DNA from: Pseudomonas serbica | GTDB taxonomy: Bacteria; Pseudomonadota; Gammaproteobacteria; Pseudomonadales; Pseudomonadaceae | DNA length: 64,000 nucleotides | Reading direction: 5' to 3' | Assembly: GCF_028823535.1 (NCBI RefSeq) | Contig: NZ_JAQIYM010000001.1 | Coordinates: 186,001-250,000 of the forward strand | Shown: piece by piece, positions 44,822-53,825 of the stretch | Numbering within the stretch: the stretch's first letter is position 1 | Layout: every line of letters starts with the position of its first letter | Notes under the pieces: generated by a model | The model's input: the letters and a program-made list of their open reading frames with translations, nothing else | What the model was told of the DNA's origin: nothing | The model's database searches: none | Position numbers and translations under genes: made by a program

Positions 44822-46089
44822 AGCTCAGCATTCTCGGCGCCCGCGTCATCGATCCGGCCACCGGCCTGGATCAAGTTACCGATATCCATATTGAAGCCTG
44901 CAAGATCGTCGCCATTGGCGCCGCGCCAGCCGGCTTTGTCGCCGTCGACACCCTCGACGCCAAAGGCTTGGTGGCCGCCCCCGGCCTGGTCGACCTCAAC
45001 GTCGCCCTGCGCGAACCGGGCTACAGCCGCAAAGGCTCGATCGCCAGCGAAACCCGCGCGGCCGCTGCCGGCGGCGTCACCAGCCTGTGCTGCCCACCCA
45101 AAACCAAACCGGTACTGGACACCTCGGCCGTCGCCGAACTGATCCTCGACCGCGCCCGCGAGGCTGGCAACACCAAAGTCTTCCCTATCGGCGCCCTGAG
45201 CAAAGGCCTGGACGGCGAGCAACTGGCCGAACTGGTTGCCTTGCGCGATGCCGGCTGCGTGGCCTTCGGCAACGGCCTGGAGAGTTTCCGCAATACCCGC
45301 ACCCTGTGCCGGGCGCTGGATTACGCGGCCACCTTCGACCTCACGGTGATTTTCAACTCCCAGGACCACGACTTGGCAGAAGGCGGACTGGCCCATGAAG
45401 GCCCGACCGCGAGCTTCCTCGGCCTGCCGGGCATTCCGGAAACCGCCGAAACCGTGGCCCTGGCCAGGGATCTGCTTTTGGTCGAACAAACCGGCGTGCG
45501 CGCGCACTTCAGCCAGCTCACCAGCGCGCGCGGTGTAGCCCTGATCGCCCAGGCCCAGCAGCGCGGCCTGAAGGTCACGGCGGATGTCGCCCTGTACCAG
45601 TTGATACTGACCGACGAAGCACTGATCGACTTCAGCAGCCTCTATCACGTGCAGCCACCACTGCGCACCCGTGCCGACCGCGATGGCCTGCGTGAAGCGG
45701 TGAAATCCGGGGTAGTCTCGGCCATTTCCAGCCATCACCAGCCTCACGAGCGCGATGCCAAGTTGGCGCCGTTCGGGGCCACCGAGCCAGGCATCAGCAG
45801 TGTTGAACTGCTGCTGCCGCTGGCGATGACACTGGTAGAAGACGGCTTGCTCGACCTGCCGACGTTGCTGGCGCGTCTCGGCAATGGCCCTGCCGAGGCG
45901 CTGCGCCTGCCGGCGGGCAAACTGGCGGTGGGCGGTGCGGCGGATATCGTGCTGTTCGACCCTGCGGCCTCGACCGTGGCCGGTGAGACCTGGTTGTCCA
46001 AGGGCGAGAACTGCCCGTTCCTGGGTCATAGCCTGCCGGGCGTGGTGCGCTACACCCTGGTGGACGGACGGATCAGCCACCAGGCTTAA
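44818..46089 (+). CDS. pyrC': Inactive dihydroorotase homologue PyrC' (PyrX)
   Basis: The 423-residue amidohydrolase-fold protein is a dihydroorotase homologue without a working site. Where true enzymes have HxH in a DxHxHLREPG motif, it reads [10 protein letters not shown] (about residues 59-68), so both metal-binding histidines are lost. Pseudomonads are known to carry this non-catalytic PyrC', which is needed to assemble active aspartate transcarbamoylase with PyrB; a separate pyrC gene supplies the activity. The start is a GTG at 44818 whose GTGA overlaps the pyrB stop. A REPIN follows. Confidence 0.93.
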   Translation: MKLSILGARVIDPATGLDQVTDIHIEACKIVAIGAAPAGFVAVDTLDAKGLVAAPGLVDLNVALREPGYSRKGSIASETRAAAAGGVTSLCCPPKTKPVLDTSAVAELILDRAREAGNTKVFPIGALSKGLDGEQLAELVALRDAGCVAFGNGLESFRNTRTLCRALDYAATFDLTVIFNSQDHDLAEGGLAHEGPTASFLGLPGIPETAETVALARDLLLVEQTGVRAHFSQLTSARGVALIAQAQQRGLKVTADVALYQLILTDEALIDFSSLYHVQPPLRTRADRDGLREAVKSGVVSAISSHHQPHERDAKLAPFGATEPGISSVELLLPLAMTLVEDGLLDLPTLLARLGNGPAEALRLPAGKLAVGGAADIVLFDPAASTVAGETWLSKGENCPFLGHSLPGVVRYTLVDGRISHQA

Positions 46090-46105
46090 AACCGCGTCGC
46101 CTGCA

Positions 46106-46156
46106 TTCGCGAGCAGGCTCGCTCCCACACATTGTGGGAGCGGGCTTGCTCGCGAA
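46106..46156. repeat. Compact REPIN after pyrC'
   Basis: Arms TTCGCGAGCAGGCTCGCTCC (from 46106) and the complement ending at 46156 are only a few bases apart. It lies between the convergent pyrC' and TM2-domain genes. Confidence 0.85.
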
Positions 46157-46162
46157 GACTGA

Positions 46163-46591
46163 CTAAAAAGCGCCGCGATTCTGGGCGTTACGCACGGAAA
46201 CCTGGTCATTCAGTGTCCAGAAGTCATACAACACCCCCAGAAAGAACAACCCGCCCGTCACCAGGTACAGCAGCCCGCTGATCCACTTCCCCTGATACAT
46301 CCGGTGCACACCGAACACCCCGAGAAACGTCAGCAGGATCCACGCCACGTTGTATTCGATTGGCCCAGCGGTAAACCGCAGGTCCGCTTCACGGTCCATG
46401 GTCGGAATCAGGAACAGGTCGATCAGCCAGCCAATCCCCAGCAAACCGAAGGTGAAAAACCAGATCGTCCCGGTCACCGGCTTGCCGTAATAAAAGCGAT
46501 GAGAGCCGAGAAAGCCGAAAATCCACAACAGGTAACCGATCACTTTGCTGTGGGTGTCTTGGTGCGGGACGGGCGCTTGATAGGTGTTCAT
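46163..46591 (-). CDS. TM2-domain membrane protein
   Basis: This 142-residue protein has two TM2-type hairpins: YLLWIFGFLGSHRFYYGKPV (about residues 20-39) followed by GTIWFFTFGLLGIGWLIDLF, and a second LLTFLGVFGVHRMYQGKWI (about residue 87) followed by GLLYLVTGGLFFLGVLYDFW. Each has the Gly-x-His-Arg-Phe/Met-Tyr/Tyr-Gln-Gly-Lys pattern of the domain. TM2 proteins have no settled function in bacteria. The N-terminal 18 residues are polar. It stands alone, convergent with pyrC' and divergent from the NlpC/P60 gene. Confidence 0.88.
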   Translation of the reverse strand: MNTYQAPVPHQDTHSKVIGYLLWIFGFLGSHRFYYGKPVTGTIWFFTFGLLGIGWLIDLFLIPTMDREADLRFTAGPIEYNVAWILLTFLGVFGVHRMYQGKWISGLLYLVTGGLFFLGVLYDFWTLNDQVSVRNAQNRGAF

Positions 46592-46840
46592 GGATGACCT
46601 CGATTCACACGATAGATAAATATTCTTTAAATCTTTGTGACTTTTTTACGAGCAGCCGACGTATGGCAAATGTTACCTTCTCTCGCGCCAAACCCTTATA
46701 GCATCGGGCTTCTGTCCGACAATAGCGTCCATTTACCGCTTATTTGGTTCCGTTGCCCCCCAGGTTTATCGACCAACGGCCCCGGAATAGACAAAAAAGC
46801 TGTTATAAAGTTGCGCGCTAACACATACGAGCCCTGCCTA

Positions 46841-47458
46841 ATGCGTCCATTTTTCAAGACATGGCTAACCATTTGCCTATTATTGCCTCTGGCCGCCCAC
46901 GCCACCAATCGTGAGCAACGTCTTCCGAACGTTAATGGTTACACCCCAAAATCCCATGCTTCCGCTCCTTCGAGTAAAAGCAAGAAATCGGTCAAAACAG
47001 CTCCGCAACTGGTCAGCAAAAGCAGCCTGGTGCCGCCGATGGCGACCCGGGAAAGCAGCAACGTGCTGAGCCGCGCCGTCAACGTCCTCGGTACACCGTA
47101 CCGCTGGGGCGGCAGCAGCCCGAGCAAAGGCTTCGACTGCAGCGGTCTGGTGAAATACGCGTTCAACGACGCCACGTTTGACCTGCCACGCACCTCCAAT
47201 GCCATGGCCAGCGGTCACGGCGAGAAAGTCGATCGCGACGATTTGAAACCGGGCGACCTGATTTTCTTCAACATCAAGAGCCGTCGAGTCAATCACGTTG
47301 CCATCTACCTGGGCAACGACCGCTTTATCCACGCACCACGCCGTGGCAAGTCGGTGAGCATCGACACCTTGAAGAAACCCTACTGGGAAAAACACTACGT
47401 AGTGGCCAAGCGGGTTCTGCCGAAAGAACAGAATGCGATGCGGGTTGTGCAACGCTGA
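46841..47458 (+). CDS. NlpC/P60 (C40) family peptidoglycan hydrolase
   Basis: The 205-residue secreted protein has a signal peptide (FFKTWLTICLLLPLAAHA, residues 4-21), a Ser/Lys-rich linker and a C-terminal NlpC/P60 domain. The catalytic Cys is in GFDCSGLVKYAF (about residue 100) and the His in RRVNHVAIYLGND (about residue 152), with a second polar residue in FIHAPRRGKS. Such enzymes cut the D-Glu-mesoDAP bond of muropeptides. The ATG at 46841 starts the signal peptide; the open frame upstream is not protein-like. A TATAAA element (46804-46809) lies 32 bases upstream. The exact substrate is not known. Confidence 0.9.
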   Translation: MRPFFKTWLTICLLLPLAAHATNREQRLPNVNGYTPKSHASAPSSKSKKSVKTAPQLVSKSSLVPPMATRESSNVLSRAVNVLGTPYRWGGSSPSKGFDCSGLVKYAFNDATFDLPRTSNAMASGHGEKVDRDDLKPGDLIFFNIKSRRVNHVAIYLGNDRFIHAPRRGKSVSIDTLKKPYWEKHYVVAKRVLPKEQNAMRVVQR

Positions 47459-47494
47459 TTACAGCTGCTGAAATCTACTTCGGATGTAATGGCC

Positions 47495-47561
47495 TCTTCG
47501 CGAGCAAGCCCGCTGCCACATTGGAATGCATTCCCCTGTGGGAGCGGGCTTGCTCGCGAAG
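47495..47561. repeat. REPIN between the C40 hydrolase gene and pilT
   Basis: Arms CTTCGCGAGCAAGCCCGCTG (from 47495) and the complement ending at 47561, with one mismatch (GCTGCCAC against GTGGGAGC). It lies between convergent gene ends. Confidence 0.84.
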
Positions 47562-47589
47562 GCGTCTTTGAAAGCGCCACACCGTGGCC

Positions 47590-48624
47590 TCAAAAATTAT
47601 CCGGCGAGCGCGCTTTCTCCCGCGCCTGATCGCGACTGACCAAGCCCTTGGTCACCAGGTCCTTCAAGCCCATGTCCAGCGTCTGCATACCCAGCGACCC
47701 GCCTGCCTGAATCATCGAGTACATCTGCGCCACTTTGTCTTCTCGGATCAGGTTACGGATCGCCGACGTCCCGAGCAGGATCTCGTGGGCCGCCACCCGC
47801 CCGCCACCAATCTTCTTGACCAGGGTCTGGGACACCACCGCCAGCAACGATTCGGACAGCATCGAACGCACCATCGACTTCTCGTCCCCGGGAAACACGT
47901 CGATGATCCGGTCGATGGTTTTCGCCGCCGAGGTCGTGTGCAACGTGCCGAACACCAGGTGGCCGGTCTCGGCGGCGGTCAACGCCAGGCGGATGGTCTC
48001 CAGATCACGCATCTCCCCCACCAGGATCACGTCCGGGTCTTCGCGCAGGGCCGAACGCAAGGCTGTGGCGAAACTGTGGGTATCGCGATGAACTTCACGC
48101 TGATTGATCAGGCATTTGCGCGACTCGTGGACGAACTCGATAGGGTCTTCGATAGTAAGGATGTGGTGATGACGGTGGCTGTTCAGGTAATCGATCATCG
48201 CGGCGAGGGTGGTGGACTTGCCGGACCCCGTCGGGCCGGTCACCAGCACCAGGCCGCGGGGTGCGTCGGTCATCTTGCGAAACACTTCGCCCATGCCCAG
48301 CTCTTCCATGCTCTGGACCCTGGAGGGGATCGTGCGAAACACCGCTCCGGCGCCTCGACTCTGGTTGAAGGCATTGACCCGAAATCGCGCAACGCCAGGC
48401 ACCTCAAAGGAAAAGTCGGTTTCCAGGTGCTTTTCGAACGCCACCCGTTGCGCGTCGTTCATGATGTCGTAGATCAGCGCCTGCACCTCCTTGTGTTCCA
48501 GGGGCGGCAGGTTGATGCGCCGCACATCGCCATCGACGCGGATCATCGGCGGCAGGCCTGCCGACAAATGCAGGTCGGATGCGCTTTGTTTGGCGCTGAA
48601 CGCCAGCAACTCAGTGATATCCAT
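47590..48624 (-). CDS. pilT: Type IV pilus retraction ATPase PilT
   Basis: PilT is the hexameric ATPase that powers pilus retraction. The 344-residue protein starts MDITELLAFSAKQSASDLHL, the usual N-terminus and length. It shows Walker A GPTGSGKSTTLA (about residue 130), the Asp box ILTIEDPIEFVHESRKCLI (about residue 160), Walker B with DPDVILVGEMRDLETIRLAL and the His box GHLVFGTLHTTSAAKTIDR (about residue 225). It is divergent from yggS (56 bases between starts). In P. aeruginosa pilU follows pilT; here the next gene is the convergent hydrolase, so pilU is not at this site. Confidence 0.97.
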   Translation of the reverse strand: MDITELLAFSAKQSASDLHLSAGLPPMIRVDGDVRRINLPPLEHKEVQALIYDIMNDAQRVAFEKHLETDFSFEVPGVARFRVNAFNQSRGAGAVFRTIPSRVQSMEELGMGEVFRKMTDAPRGLVLVTGPTGSGKSTTLAAMIDYLNSHRHHHILTIEDPIEFVHESRKCLINQREVHRDTHSFATALRSALREDPDVILVGEMRDLETIRLALTAAETGHLVFGTLHTTSAAKTIDRIIDVFPGDEKSMVRSMLSESLLAVVSQTLVKKIGGGRVAAHEILLGTSAIRNLIREDKVAQMYSMIQAGGSLGMQTLDMGLKDLVTKGLVSRDQAREKARSPDNF

Positions 48625-48680
48625 AGCACCCCTCAATTCCAGTAGAATGCCGCCAACCTCAGACCGCTGGCGCCTCTTGA

Positions 48681-49367
48681 ATGTCCACGATAGCAGACAA
48701 CATTGAACGGGTTGGTTCACGCATCCGTGCCGCCGCCCTCGCCGCCCACCGCGATGAAAACAGCGTCCAGTTGTTGGCCGTGAGCAAGACCAAACCCGCC
48801 CAGGCGCTGCGTGAAGCCCATGCCGCGGGCCTGCGCGACTTTGGCGAGAACTACCTGCAGGAAGCCCTGGGCAAACAGCTTGAACTGAGCGACCTGCCCT
48901 TGATCTGGCACTTCATCGGCCCCATTCAATCGAACAAGACTCGTGCAATCGCCGAGCACTTCGCCTGGGTGCATTCGGTGGATCGCCTGAAAATCGCACA
49001 ACGCCTGTCGGAACAACGGCCCGCCGAATTGCCTCCGCTGAACATCTGCATCCAGGTCAACGTCAGTGGCGAAGCGAGCAAATCCGGCTGCACGCCGGCA
49101 GACTTGCCGGCCCTGGCCAACGCCATCAGCGCCTTGCCGCGCCTGAAGTTGCGCGGGCTGATGGCGATTCCCGAGCCGACTGAAGATCGCGCCGCCCAGG
49201 ATGCCGCTTTCGCTGCCGTGCAAAACCTGCAGGCCAGCCTGAACCTGCCACTCGACACACTTTCCATGGGCATGAGCCATGACCTTGAGTCCGCCATCGC
49301 CCAAGGCGCCACTTGGGTCCGTATCGGTACGGCCCTGTTTGGCGCCAGAGATTACGGTCAACCATGA
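48681..49367 (+). CDS. yggS: Pyridoxal phosphate homeostasis protein YggS
   Basis: YggS/PLPBP is a single-domain PLP-binding protein of the alanine-racemase fold that balances free PLP and amino-acid pools; it has no catalytic activity of its own. The 228-residue length is typical. The PLP-binding lysine is in LLAVSKTKPAQAL (about residue 36). Further family marks are LRDFGENYLQEAL, WHFIGPIQSNKTR (about residue 75) and LSMGMSHDLESAIAQGATWV (about residue 195). It lies 22 bases before proC, and the yggS-proC-yggT order is widely conserved. A TAGAAT-like -10 (48643-48648) is present. Confidence 0.95.
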   Translation: MSTIADNIERVGSRIRAAALAAHRDENSVQLLAVSKTKPAQALREAHAAGLRDFGENYLQEALGKQLELSDLPLIWHFIGPIQSNKTRAIAEHFAWVHSVDRLKIAQRLSEQRPAELPPLNICIQVNVSGEASKSGCTPADLPALANAISALPRLKLRGLMAIPEPTEDRAAQDAAFAAVQNLQASLNLPLDTLSMGMSHDLESAIAQGATWVRIGTALFGARDYGQP

Positions 49368-49389
49368 CCTCCATTTATAAGGACCTGAC

Positions 49390-50208
49390 ATGAGCAAGAC
49401 ACGTATTGCCTTTATCGGTGCCGGCAACATGGCCGCCAGCCTCATCGGCGGCCTGCGGGCCAAAGGCCTGGAAGCGGCGCAGATCCGCGCCAGCGATCCG
49501 GGCGAAGAAACCCGCGCCCGCGTGAGCGCCGAACATGGCATCGAAGTGTTCGCCGACAACGCCCAGGCCATCGACGGCGCCGATGTGGTCGTGCTGGCAG
49601 TCAAGCCCCAGGCGATGAAGACTGTCTGCGAAGCCATTCGCCCAAGCCTGAAACCCGGGCAACTGGTGGTGTCGATTGCCGCCGGCATCACCTGCGCCAG
49701 CATGAATAACTGGCTCGGTGCCCAGCCGATCGTGCGCTGCATGCCCAACACCCCGGCGCTGTTGCGTCAGGGCGTGAGCGGCTTGTTCGCCACTGCCCAA
49801 GTGAGCGCCGAGCAGCGCCAGCAAGCCCAGGAACTGCTGTCAGCCGTCGGCGTTGCCCTGTGGCTGGACGAGGAGCAGCAACTGGATGCGGTCACCGCCG
49901 TTTCCGGTTCAGGCCCTGCGTACTTTTTCCTGCTGATCGAAGCCATGACCGCCGCTGGCGTCAAACTCGGCCTGCCGGCAGACATCGCCGCCCAACTGAC
50001 CTTGCAGACCGCCCTGGGCGCCGCCCACATGGCAGTGTCGAGTGACGTCGACGCCGCCGAGTTGCGTCGCCGCGTCACTTCGCCTGCAGGCACCACGGAA
50101 GCCGCGATCAAATCGTTCCAGGCCAATGGCTTCGAAGCACTGGTGGAAAAAGCCCTGGGCGCCGCCGCGCACCGCTCGGCCGAGATGGCTGAGCAACTCG
50201 GTCGCTAA
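49390..50208 (+). CDS. proC: Pyrroline-5-carboxylate reductase
   Basis: ProC reduces pyrroline-5-carboxylate to proline with NAD(P)H. The 272-residue enzyme has the dinucleotide-binding IAFIGAGNMAASLIGGL (residues 6-22), VVVLAVKPQAMK (about residue 65), CMPNTPALLRQGVSGLFAT (about residue 117) and the C-terminal dimer helix with TSPAGTTEAAIKSFQANGF (about residue 230). AAGGACC precedes the ATG. It sits between yggS and yggT, 22 and 24 bases from its neighbours, so the three probably form one transcript. Confidence 0.96.
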   Translation: MSKTRIAFIGAGNMAASLIGGLRAKGLEAAQIRASDPGEETRARVSAEHGIEVFADNAQAIDGADVVVLAVKPQAMKTVCEAIRPSLKPGQLVVSIAAGITCASMNNWLGAQPIVRCMPNTPALLRQGVSGLFATAQVSAEQRQQAQELLSAVGVALWLDEEQQLDAVTAVSGSGPAYFFLLIEAMTAAGVKLGLPADIAAQLTLQTALGAAHMAVSSDVDAAELRRRVTSPAGTTEAAIKSFQANGFEALVEKALGAAAHRSAEMAEQLGR

Positions 50209-50232
50209 TCAGCACTTAATAAGGAATCAACA

Positions 50233-50820
50233 ATGCTCGGACTCAATGACGCTGCCATTTTTGTGATCCAGACCCTGGGCAGCCTGTATCTTTTGATCGT
50301 GTTGCTGCGTTTCATCCTGCAACTGGTGCGGGCGAACTTCTACAACCCGCTCTGCCAATTCGCCGTCAAGGCCACGCAACCACTGCTCAAGCCGCTGCGC
50401 CGGGTTATCCCGAGCATGTTCGGCCTGGACATGTCTTCGCTCGTGCTGGCCCTGATCGTGCAAATGGCCCTGTTCGCGGTCATCCTGCTGCTCAGTGGTT
50501 ACTCGGTTGACGTGCTGCTCCTGGCGCCTTGGGCGCTGATCGGCATCTTCGCGCTGTTTTTGAAGATCCTGTTCTGGGCGATGATCATCAGTGTGATCCT
50601 GTCCTGGGTCGCTCCGGGCAGCCACAACCCGGGTGCAGAACTGGTCCAGCAGATCACGGAGCCTGTACTCGCGCCGTTCCGCCGGATCATTCCGAACCTG
50701 GGTGGCCTCGACATCTCGCCGATCTTCGCCTTCATCGCACTGCAATTGCTGCAGAGCTGGCTGATTCCGCGCCTGGCGTACTTCGCGCTGATGCCGAAGG
50801 AATTGTTTGGCCTGATCTAA
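50233..50820 (+). CDS. YggT family membrane protein
   Basis: This 195-residue protein has two YggT repeats. Each contains a hydrophobic span, an amphipathic stretch and a membrane segment: LGSLYLLIVLLRFILQLVRA at about residue 16, with FYNPLCQFAVKATQPLLKPL after it; and ILFWAMIISVILSWVAPGSH with ELVQQITEPVLAPFRRIIPN in the second half (from about residue 112). The family is linked to osmotic or potassium tolerance and membrane protein assembly, but no reaction is known. It completes the yggS-proC-yggT unit; a REPIN follows. Confidence 0.93.
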   Translation: MLGLNDAAIFVIQTLGSLYLLIVLLRFILQLVRANFYNPLCQFAVKATQPLLKPLRRVIPSMFGLDMSSLVLALIVQMALFAVILLLSGYSVDVLLLAPWALIGIFALFLKILFWAMIISVILSWVAPGSHNPGAELVQQITEPVLAPFRRIIPNLGGLDISPIFAFIALQLLQSWLIPRLAYFALMPKELFGLI

Positions 50821-50834
50821 ACCGCGTCATCGTT

Positions 50835-50900
50835 CTTCGCGAGCAAGCCCGCCCCCACATTGGAATGCGTTCCCCCTGTGGGAGCGGGCTTGCTCGCGAA
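50835..50900. repeat. REPIN between yggT and metX
   Basis: Arms CTTCGCGAGCAAGCCCGCCC (from 50835) and the complement ending at 50900. The left arm has a CGCCCCC variant of the usual CGCTCCC. Confidence 0.85.
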
Positions 50901-50945
50901 TGAAGCGCCTCGGTACAACTGAATGAAATCAGGCCCGGCCTTTGC

Positions 50946-50974
50946 TTGCCGCTAACTCCACCGGTCTTTAGACT
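50946..50974 (+). promoter_or_regulatory. Sigma70 promoter candidate of metXW
   Basis: TTGCCG (50946-50951) and TAGACT (50969-50974) are 17 bases apart, ending 29 bases before the metX start. This would give a very short leader. The spacing is ideal; the -35 matches 4 of 6 and the -10 matches 4 of 6. Confidence 0.5.
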
Positions 50975-51003
50975 TACGCCTCATTTCAACGAGAGCAGGG
51001 TCG

Positions 51004-52143
51004 ATGCCAGCTGCCTTTCCCCCCGATTCTGTTGGTCTGGTGACGCCGCAAGTGGCGCACTTCAGCGAAGCCCTGGCGTTGGCCTGCGGCCGCTCGCTCC
51101 CAGCCTATGACCTGATCTACGAGACCTACGGCACCCTGAACGCCACGGCGAGCAACGCCGTGCTGATCTGCCACGCCTTGTCCGGTCACCACCATGCCGC
51201 CGGCTATCACAGCCCCGACGACCGCAAACCGGGTTGGTGGGACAGCTGCATTGGTCCCGGCAAGCCCATCGACACCAGCAAGTTCTTCGTGGTCAGCCTG
51301 AACAACCTCGGCGGCTGCAACGGCTCCACCGGCCCGAGCAGCATCAACCCGGAGACCGGCAAGCCGTTTGGCGCCGACTTCCCGGTACTGACCGTGGAAG
51401 ACTGGGTGCACAGCCAGGCGCGCTTGGCCGATCGGCTCGGCATCGCCCAGTTTGCAGCCGTGATCGGCGGCAGTCTCGGTGGCATGCAGGCGATGCAATG
51501 GAGCATCACGTACCCTGAGCGCATCCGCCATTGCCTGGCCATCGCCTCGGCGCCCAAGCTGTCGGCGCAGAACATCGCCTTCAACGAAGTGGCGCGCCAG
51601 GCGATCCTCACCGACCCCGAATTCCATGGCGGTTCGTTCCAGGAACACGGCGTGATCCCCAAGCGCGGGCTGATGCTGGCGCGGATGGTCGGGCATATCA
51701 CTTACCTGTCCGACGATTCCATGGGTGAGAAATTCGGTCGCGGCCTGAAAAGCGAGAAGCTCAACTACGACTTCCACAGCGTCGAATTCCAGGTCGAAAG
51801 TTACCTGCGTTATCAGGGTGAAGAGTTCTCCGGACGTTTCGATGCCAACACTTACCTGCTGATGACCAAGGCCCTGGACTACTTCGACCCGGCGGCCAAC
51901 TTCGACGATGACCTGGCGAAAACCTTCGCCGGCGCCACCGCCAAGTTCTGCGTGATGTCGTTCACCACCGACTGGCGCTTCTCCCCTGCCCGCTCGCGGG
52001 AACTGGTGGACGCGCTGATGGCCGCGCGCAAGGACGTCTGCTACCTGGAAATCGACGCGCCGCAGGGCCACGACGCCTTCCTGATTCCGATCCCGCGCTA
52101 CCTGCAGGCGTTCGGCAATTACATGAACCGCATTACGTTGTGA
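51004..52143 (+). CDS. metX: Homoserine O-acyltransferase (O-succinyltransferase type in Pseudomonas)
   Basis: MetX activates the hydroxyl of homoserine for methionine synthesis. The 379-residue alpha/beta-hydrolase has [20 protein letters not shown] (about residue 33), the nucleophile serine in [14 protein letters not shown] (about residue 157), and the His of [10 protein letters not shown] (about residue 357). Many MetX enzymes use acetyl-CoA, but the Pseudomonas enzyme has been shown to use succinyl-CoA (MetXS); I take that from the literature, since the specificity residue cannot be read with confidence. It lies 7 bases before metW, its usual partner. Confidence 0.94.
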   Translation: MPAAFPPDSVGLVTPQVAHFSEALALACGRSLPAYDLIYETYGTLNATASNAVLICHALSGHHHAAGYHSPDDRKPGWWDSCIGPGKPIDTSKFFVVSLNNLGGCNGSTGPSSINPETGKPFGADFPVLTVEDWVHSQARLADRLGIAQFAAVIGGSLGGMQAMQWSITYPERIRHCLAIASAPKLSAQNIAFNEVARQAILTDPEFHGGSFQEHGVIPKRGLMLARMVGHITYLSDDSMGEKFGRGLKSEKLNYDFHSVEFQVESYLRYQGEEFSGRFDANTYLLMTKALDYFDPAANFDDDLAKTFAGATAKFCVMSFTTDWRFSPARSRELVDALMAARKDVCYLEIDAPQGHDAFLIPIPRYLQAFGNYMNRITL

Positions 52144-52150
52144 GATAGCC

Positions 52151-52771
52151 ATGAGAGCTGATCTGGAAATCATCCAGGAATGGATCCCCGCCGGTAGCCG
52201 CGTGCTCGACCTCGGTTGCGGCGATGGCGAGCTGCTGACCTGGCTGCGCGACAACAAGCAGGTCACCGGCTATGGCCTGGAAAACGACGCGGACAACATT
52301 GCCGAGTGCGTGGCCAAGGGCATCAACGTCATCGAGCAGGACCTGGACAAGGGCCTGGGCAACTTTGCCAGCAACAGTTTCGACATCGTGGTCATGACCC
52401 AGGCGCTGCAAGCCGTGCATTACCCGGACAAGATCCTCGACGAAATGCTGCGGGTCGGCCGCCAGTGCATCATCACCTTCCCCAATTTCGGCCACTGGCG
52501 CTGCCGCTGGTACCTGGCGAGCAAGGGCCGGATGCCGGTTTCCGAATTCCTGCCCTATACCTGGTACAACACACCGAACATTCACTTCTGCACCTTCGCG
52601 GACTTTGAAGCCTTGTGTCGCGAACGTGAAGCCAAGGTCATTGATCGGCTTGCCGTGGATCAACAGCATCGGCACGGGTGGGCCAGTAAGCTATGGCCTA
52701 ATCTGTTAGGTGAGATCGGTATTTACCGTGTCAGCAGCCCGGGCCTTTCCGACCACAAGGTCGCGGTCTGA
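52151..52771 (+). CDS. metW: Methionine biosynthesis protein MetW
   Basis: MetW is a 206-residue SAM-methyltransferase-fold protein that acts together with MetX. It shows the nucleotide-binding [20 protein letters not shown] (about residue 18), [20 protein letters not shown] (about residue 43) and [20 protein letters not shown] (about residue 77). MetW is required for full MetX activity in several proteobacteria, probably by stabilising it; a methylation substrate is not known. It follows metX by 7 bases, an essentially universal pairing. Confidence 0.94.
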   Translation: MRADLEIIQEWIPAGSRVLDLGCGDGELLTWLRDNKQVTGYGLENDADNIAECVAKGINVIEQDLDKGLGNFASNSFDIVVMTQALQAVHYPDKILDEMLRVGRQCIITFPNFGHWRCRWYLASKGRMPVSEFLPYTWYNTPNIHFCTFADFEALCREREAKVIDRLAVDQQHRHGWASKLWPNLLGEIGIYRVSSPGLSDHKVAV

Positions 52772-52797
52772 ATCAGCACATTTCGAGGAGAATGATC

Positions 52798-53232
52798 ATG
52801 GGTCGTCTAGCACTGCTTCTGTTCACCGCCTGCCTGAGCGTCACGGCCGTGGCCGCCGACGCGATCAAGGGCGAACGCCAGGAAAAATTCGGCGACGTAA
52901 CGGTGCACTACAACACCTTCAACTCCACCTTCCTGACGCCGGACATCGCCAAGGCCGCGGAACTCACCCGCAGCAAGAACCAGGGCGTGATCAACATTTC
53001 CGTGCTCAAGGACGGCAAGCCGCAGATGGCCCAAGTCAGCGGTACGGTCAAAGACCTGACCAGCCAGAGTGTGAACCTGAACTTCCGCCAGATCACCGAA
53101 CAAGGCGCGATCTACTACATCGCCCAGTTCCCGGTGGATCAGCAGGAAACCCGCACCTTCGATATCAAGGTGCAGACCGGCGACAAAATCAACACCATCA
53201 ACTTCAACCAAGAGCTCTTCCCCGGCGAATGA
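52798..53232 (+). CDS. DUF4426 family periplasmic protein
   Basis: The 144-residue protein has a signal peptide ([20 protein letters not shown]). The mature beta-rich domain includes [20 protein letters not shown] (about residue 27) and [20 protein letters not shown] (about residue 54), which match the DUF4426 family seen next to metW and rdgB in pseudomonads. The function is unknown. An ATG at 52792 is one base after the CGAGGAG site, so the ATG at 52798, 7 bases from it, is preferred. It overlaps the rdgB start by 4 bases (ATGA). Confidence 0.88.
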   Translation: MGRLALLLFTACLSVTAVAADAIKGERQEKFGDVTVHYNTFNSTFLTPDIAKAAELTRSKNQGVINISVLKDGKPQMAQVSGTVKDLTSQSVNLNFRQITEQGAIYYIAQFPVDQQETRTFDIKVQTGDKINTINFNQELFPGE

Positions 53233-53825
53233 TCAACTTCACGCAACTCGTACTGGCCAGCCACAACGCCGGCAAACTCAAGGAACTCCAGGCCATGCTC
53301 GGCGAGTCGGTGCAATTGCGCTCGATCGGCGAGTTCAGCAGCGTGGAGCCTGAAGAAACCGGCCTGTCGTTCGTCGAGAATGCCATCCTCAAGGCCCGCA
53401 ATGCCGCGCGCATTTCCGGCCTGCCGGCCTTGGCCGACGACTCCGGGCTGGCGGTGGATTTCCTCGGCGGTGCGCCGGGTATCTACTCGGCGCGCTATGC
53501 CGATGGCAAGGGCGATGCGGCGAACAACGCCAAGCTGCTCGACGTATTGAAGGACGTGCCTGAAACCGAGCGCGGTGCGCAGTTCGTCTGCGTGCTGGCA
53601 CTGGTGCGGCACGCCGACGATCCGCTGCCGATCCTCTGCGAAGGCCTGTGGCACGGGCGCATCCTGACCCAGGCCAGCGGTGAACACGGTTTTGGCTACG
53701 ACCCGTTGTTCTGGGTGCCGGAGCGCGATTGCTCCAGCGCCGAGCTGAGCCCGGCCGACAAGAACCAGATCAGCCACCGCGCCCGTGCAATGGATCTGCT
53801 GCGCCAGCGTCTGGGCTTGAAATGA
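53229..53825 (+). CDS. rdgB: dITP/XTP pyrophosphatase (RdgB/HAM1)
   Basis: RdgB hydrolyses non-canonical purine triphosphates (dITP, XTP) to monophosphates, keeping them out of DNA and RNA. The 198-residue protein has [17 protein letters not shown] (residues 8-24), [20 protein letters not shown] (about residue 45), [20 protein letters not shown] (about residue 68), and the C-terminal [15 protein letters not shown]. The ATG overlaps the preceding stop by 4 bases. It overlaps hemW by 4 bases. Confidence 0.95.
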   Translation: MINFTQLVLASHNAGKLKELQAMLGESVQLRSIGEFSSVEPEETGLSFVENAILKARNAARISGLPALADDSGLAVDFLGGAPGIYSARYADGKGDAANNAKLLDVLKDVPETERGAQFVCVLALVRHADDPLPILCEGLWHGRILTQASGEHGFGYDPLFWVPERDCSSAELSPADKNQISHRARAMDLLRQRLGLK

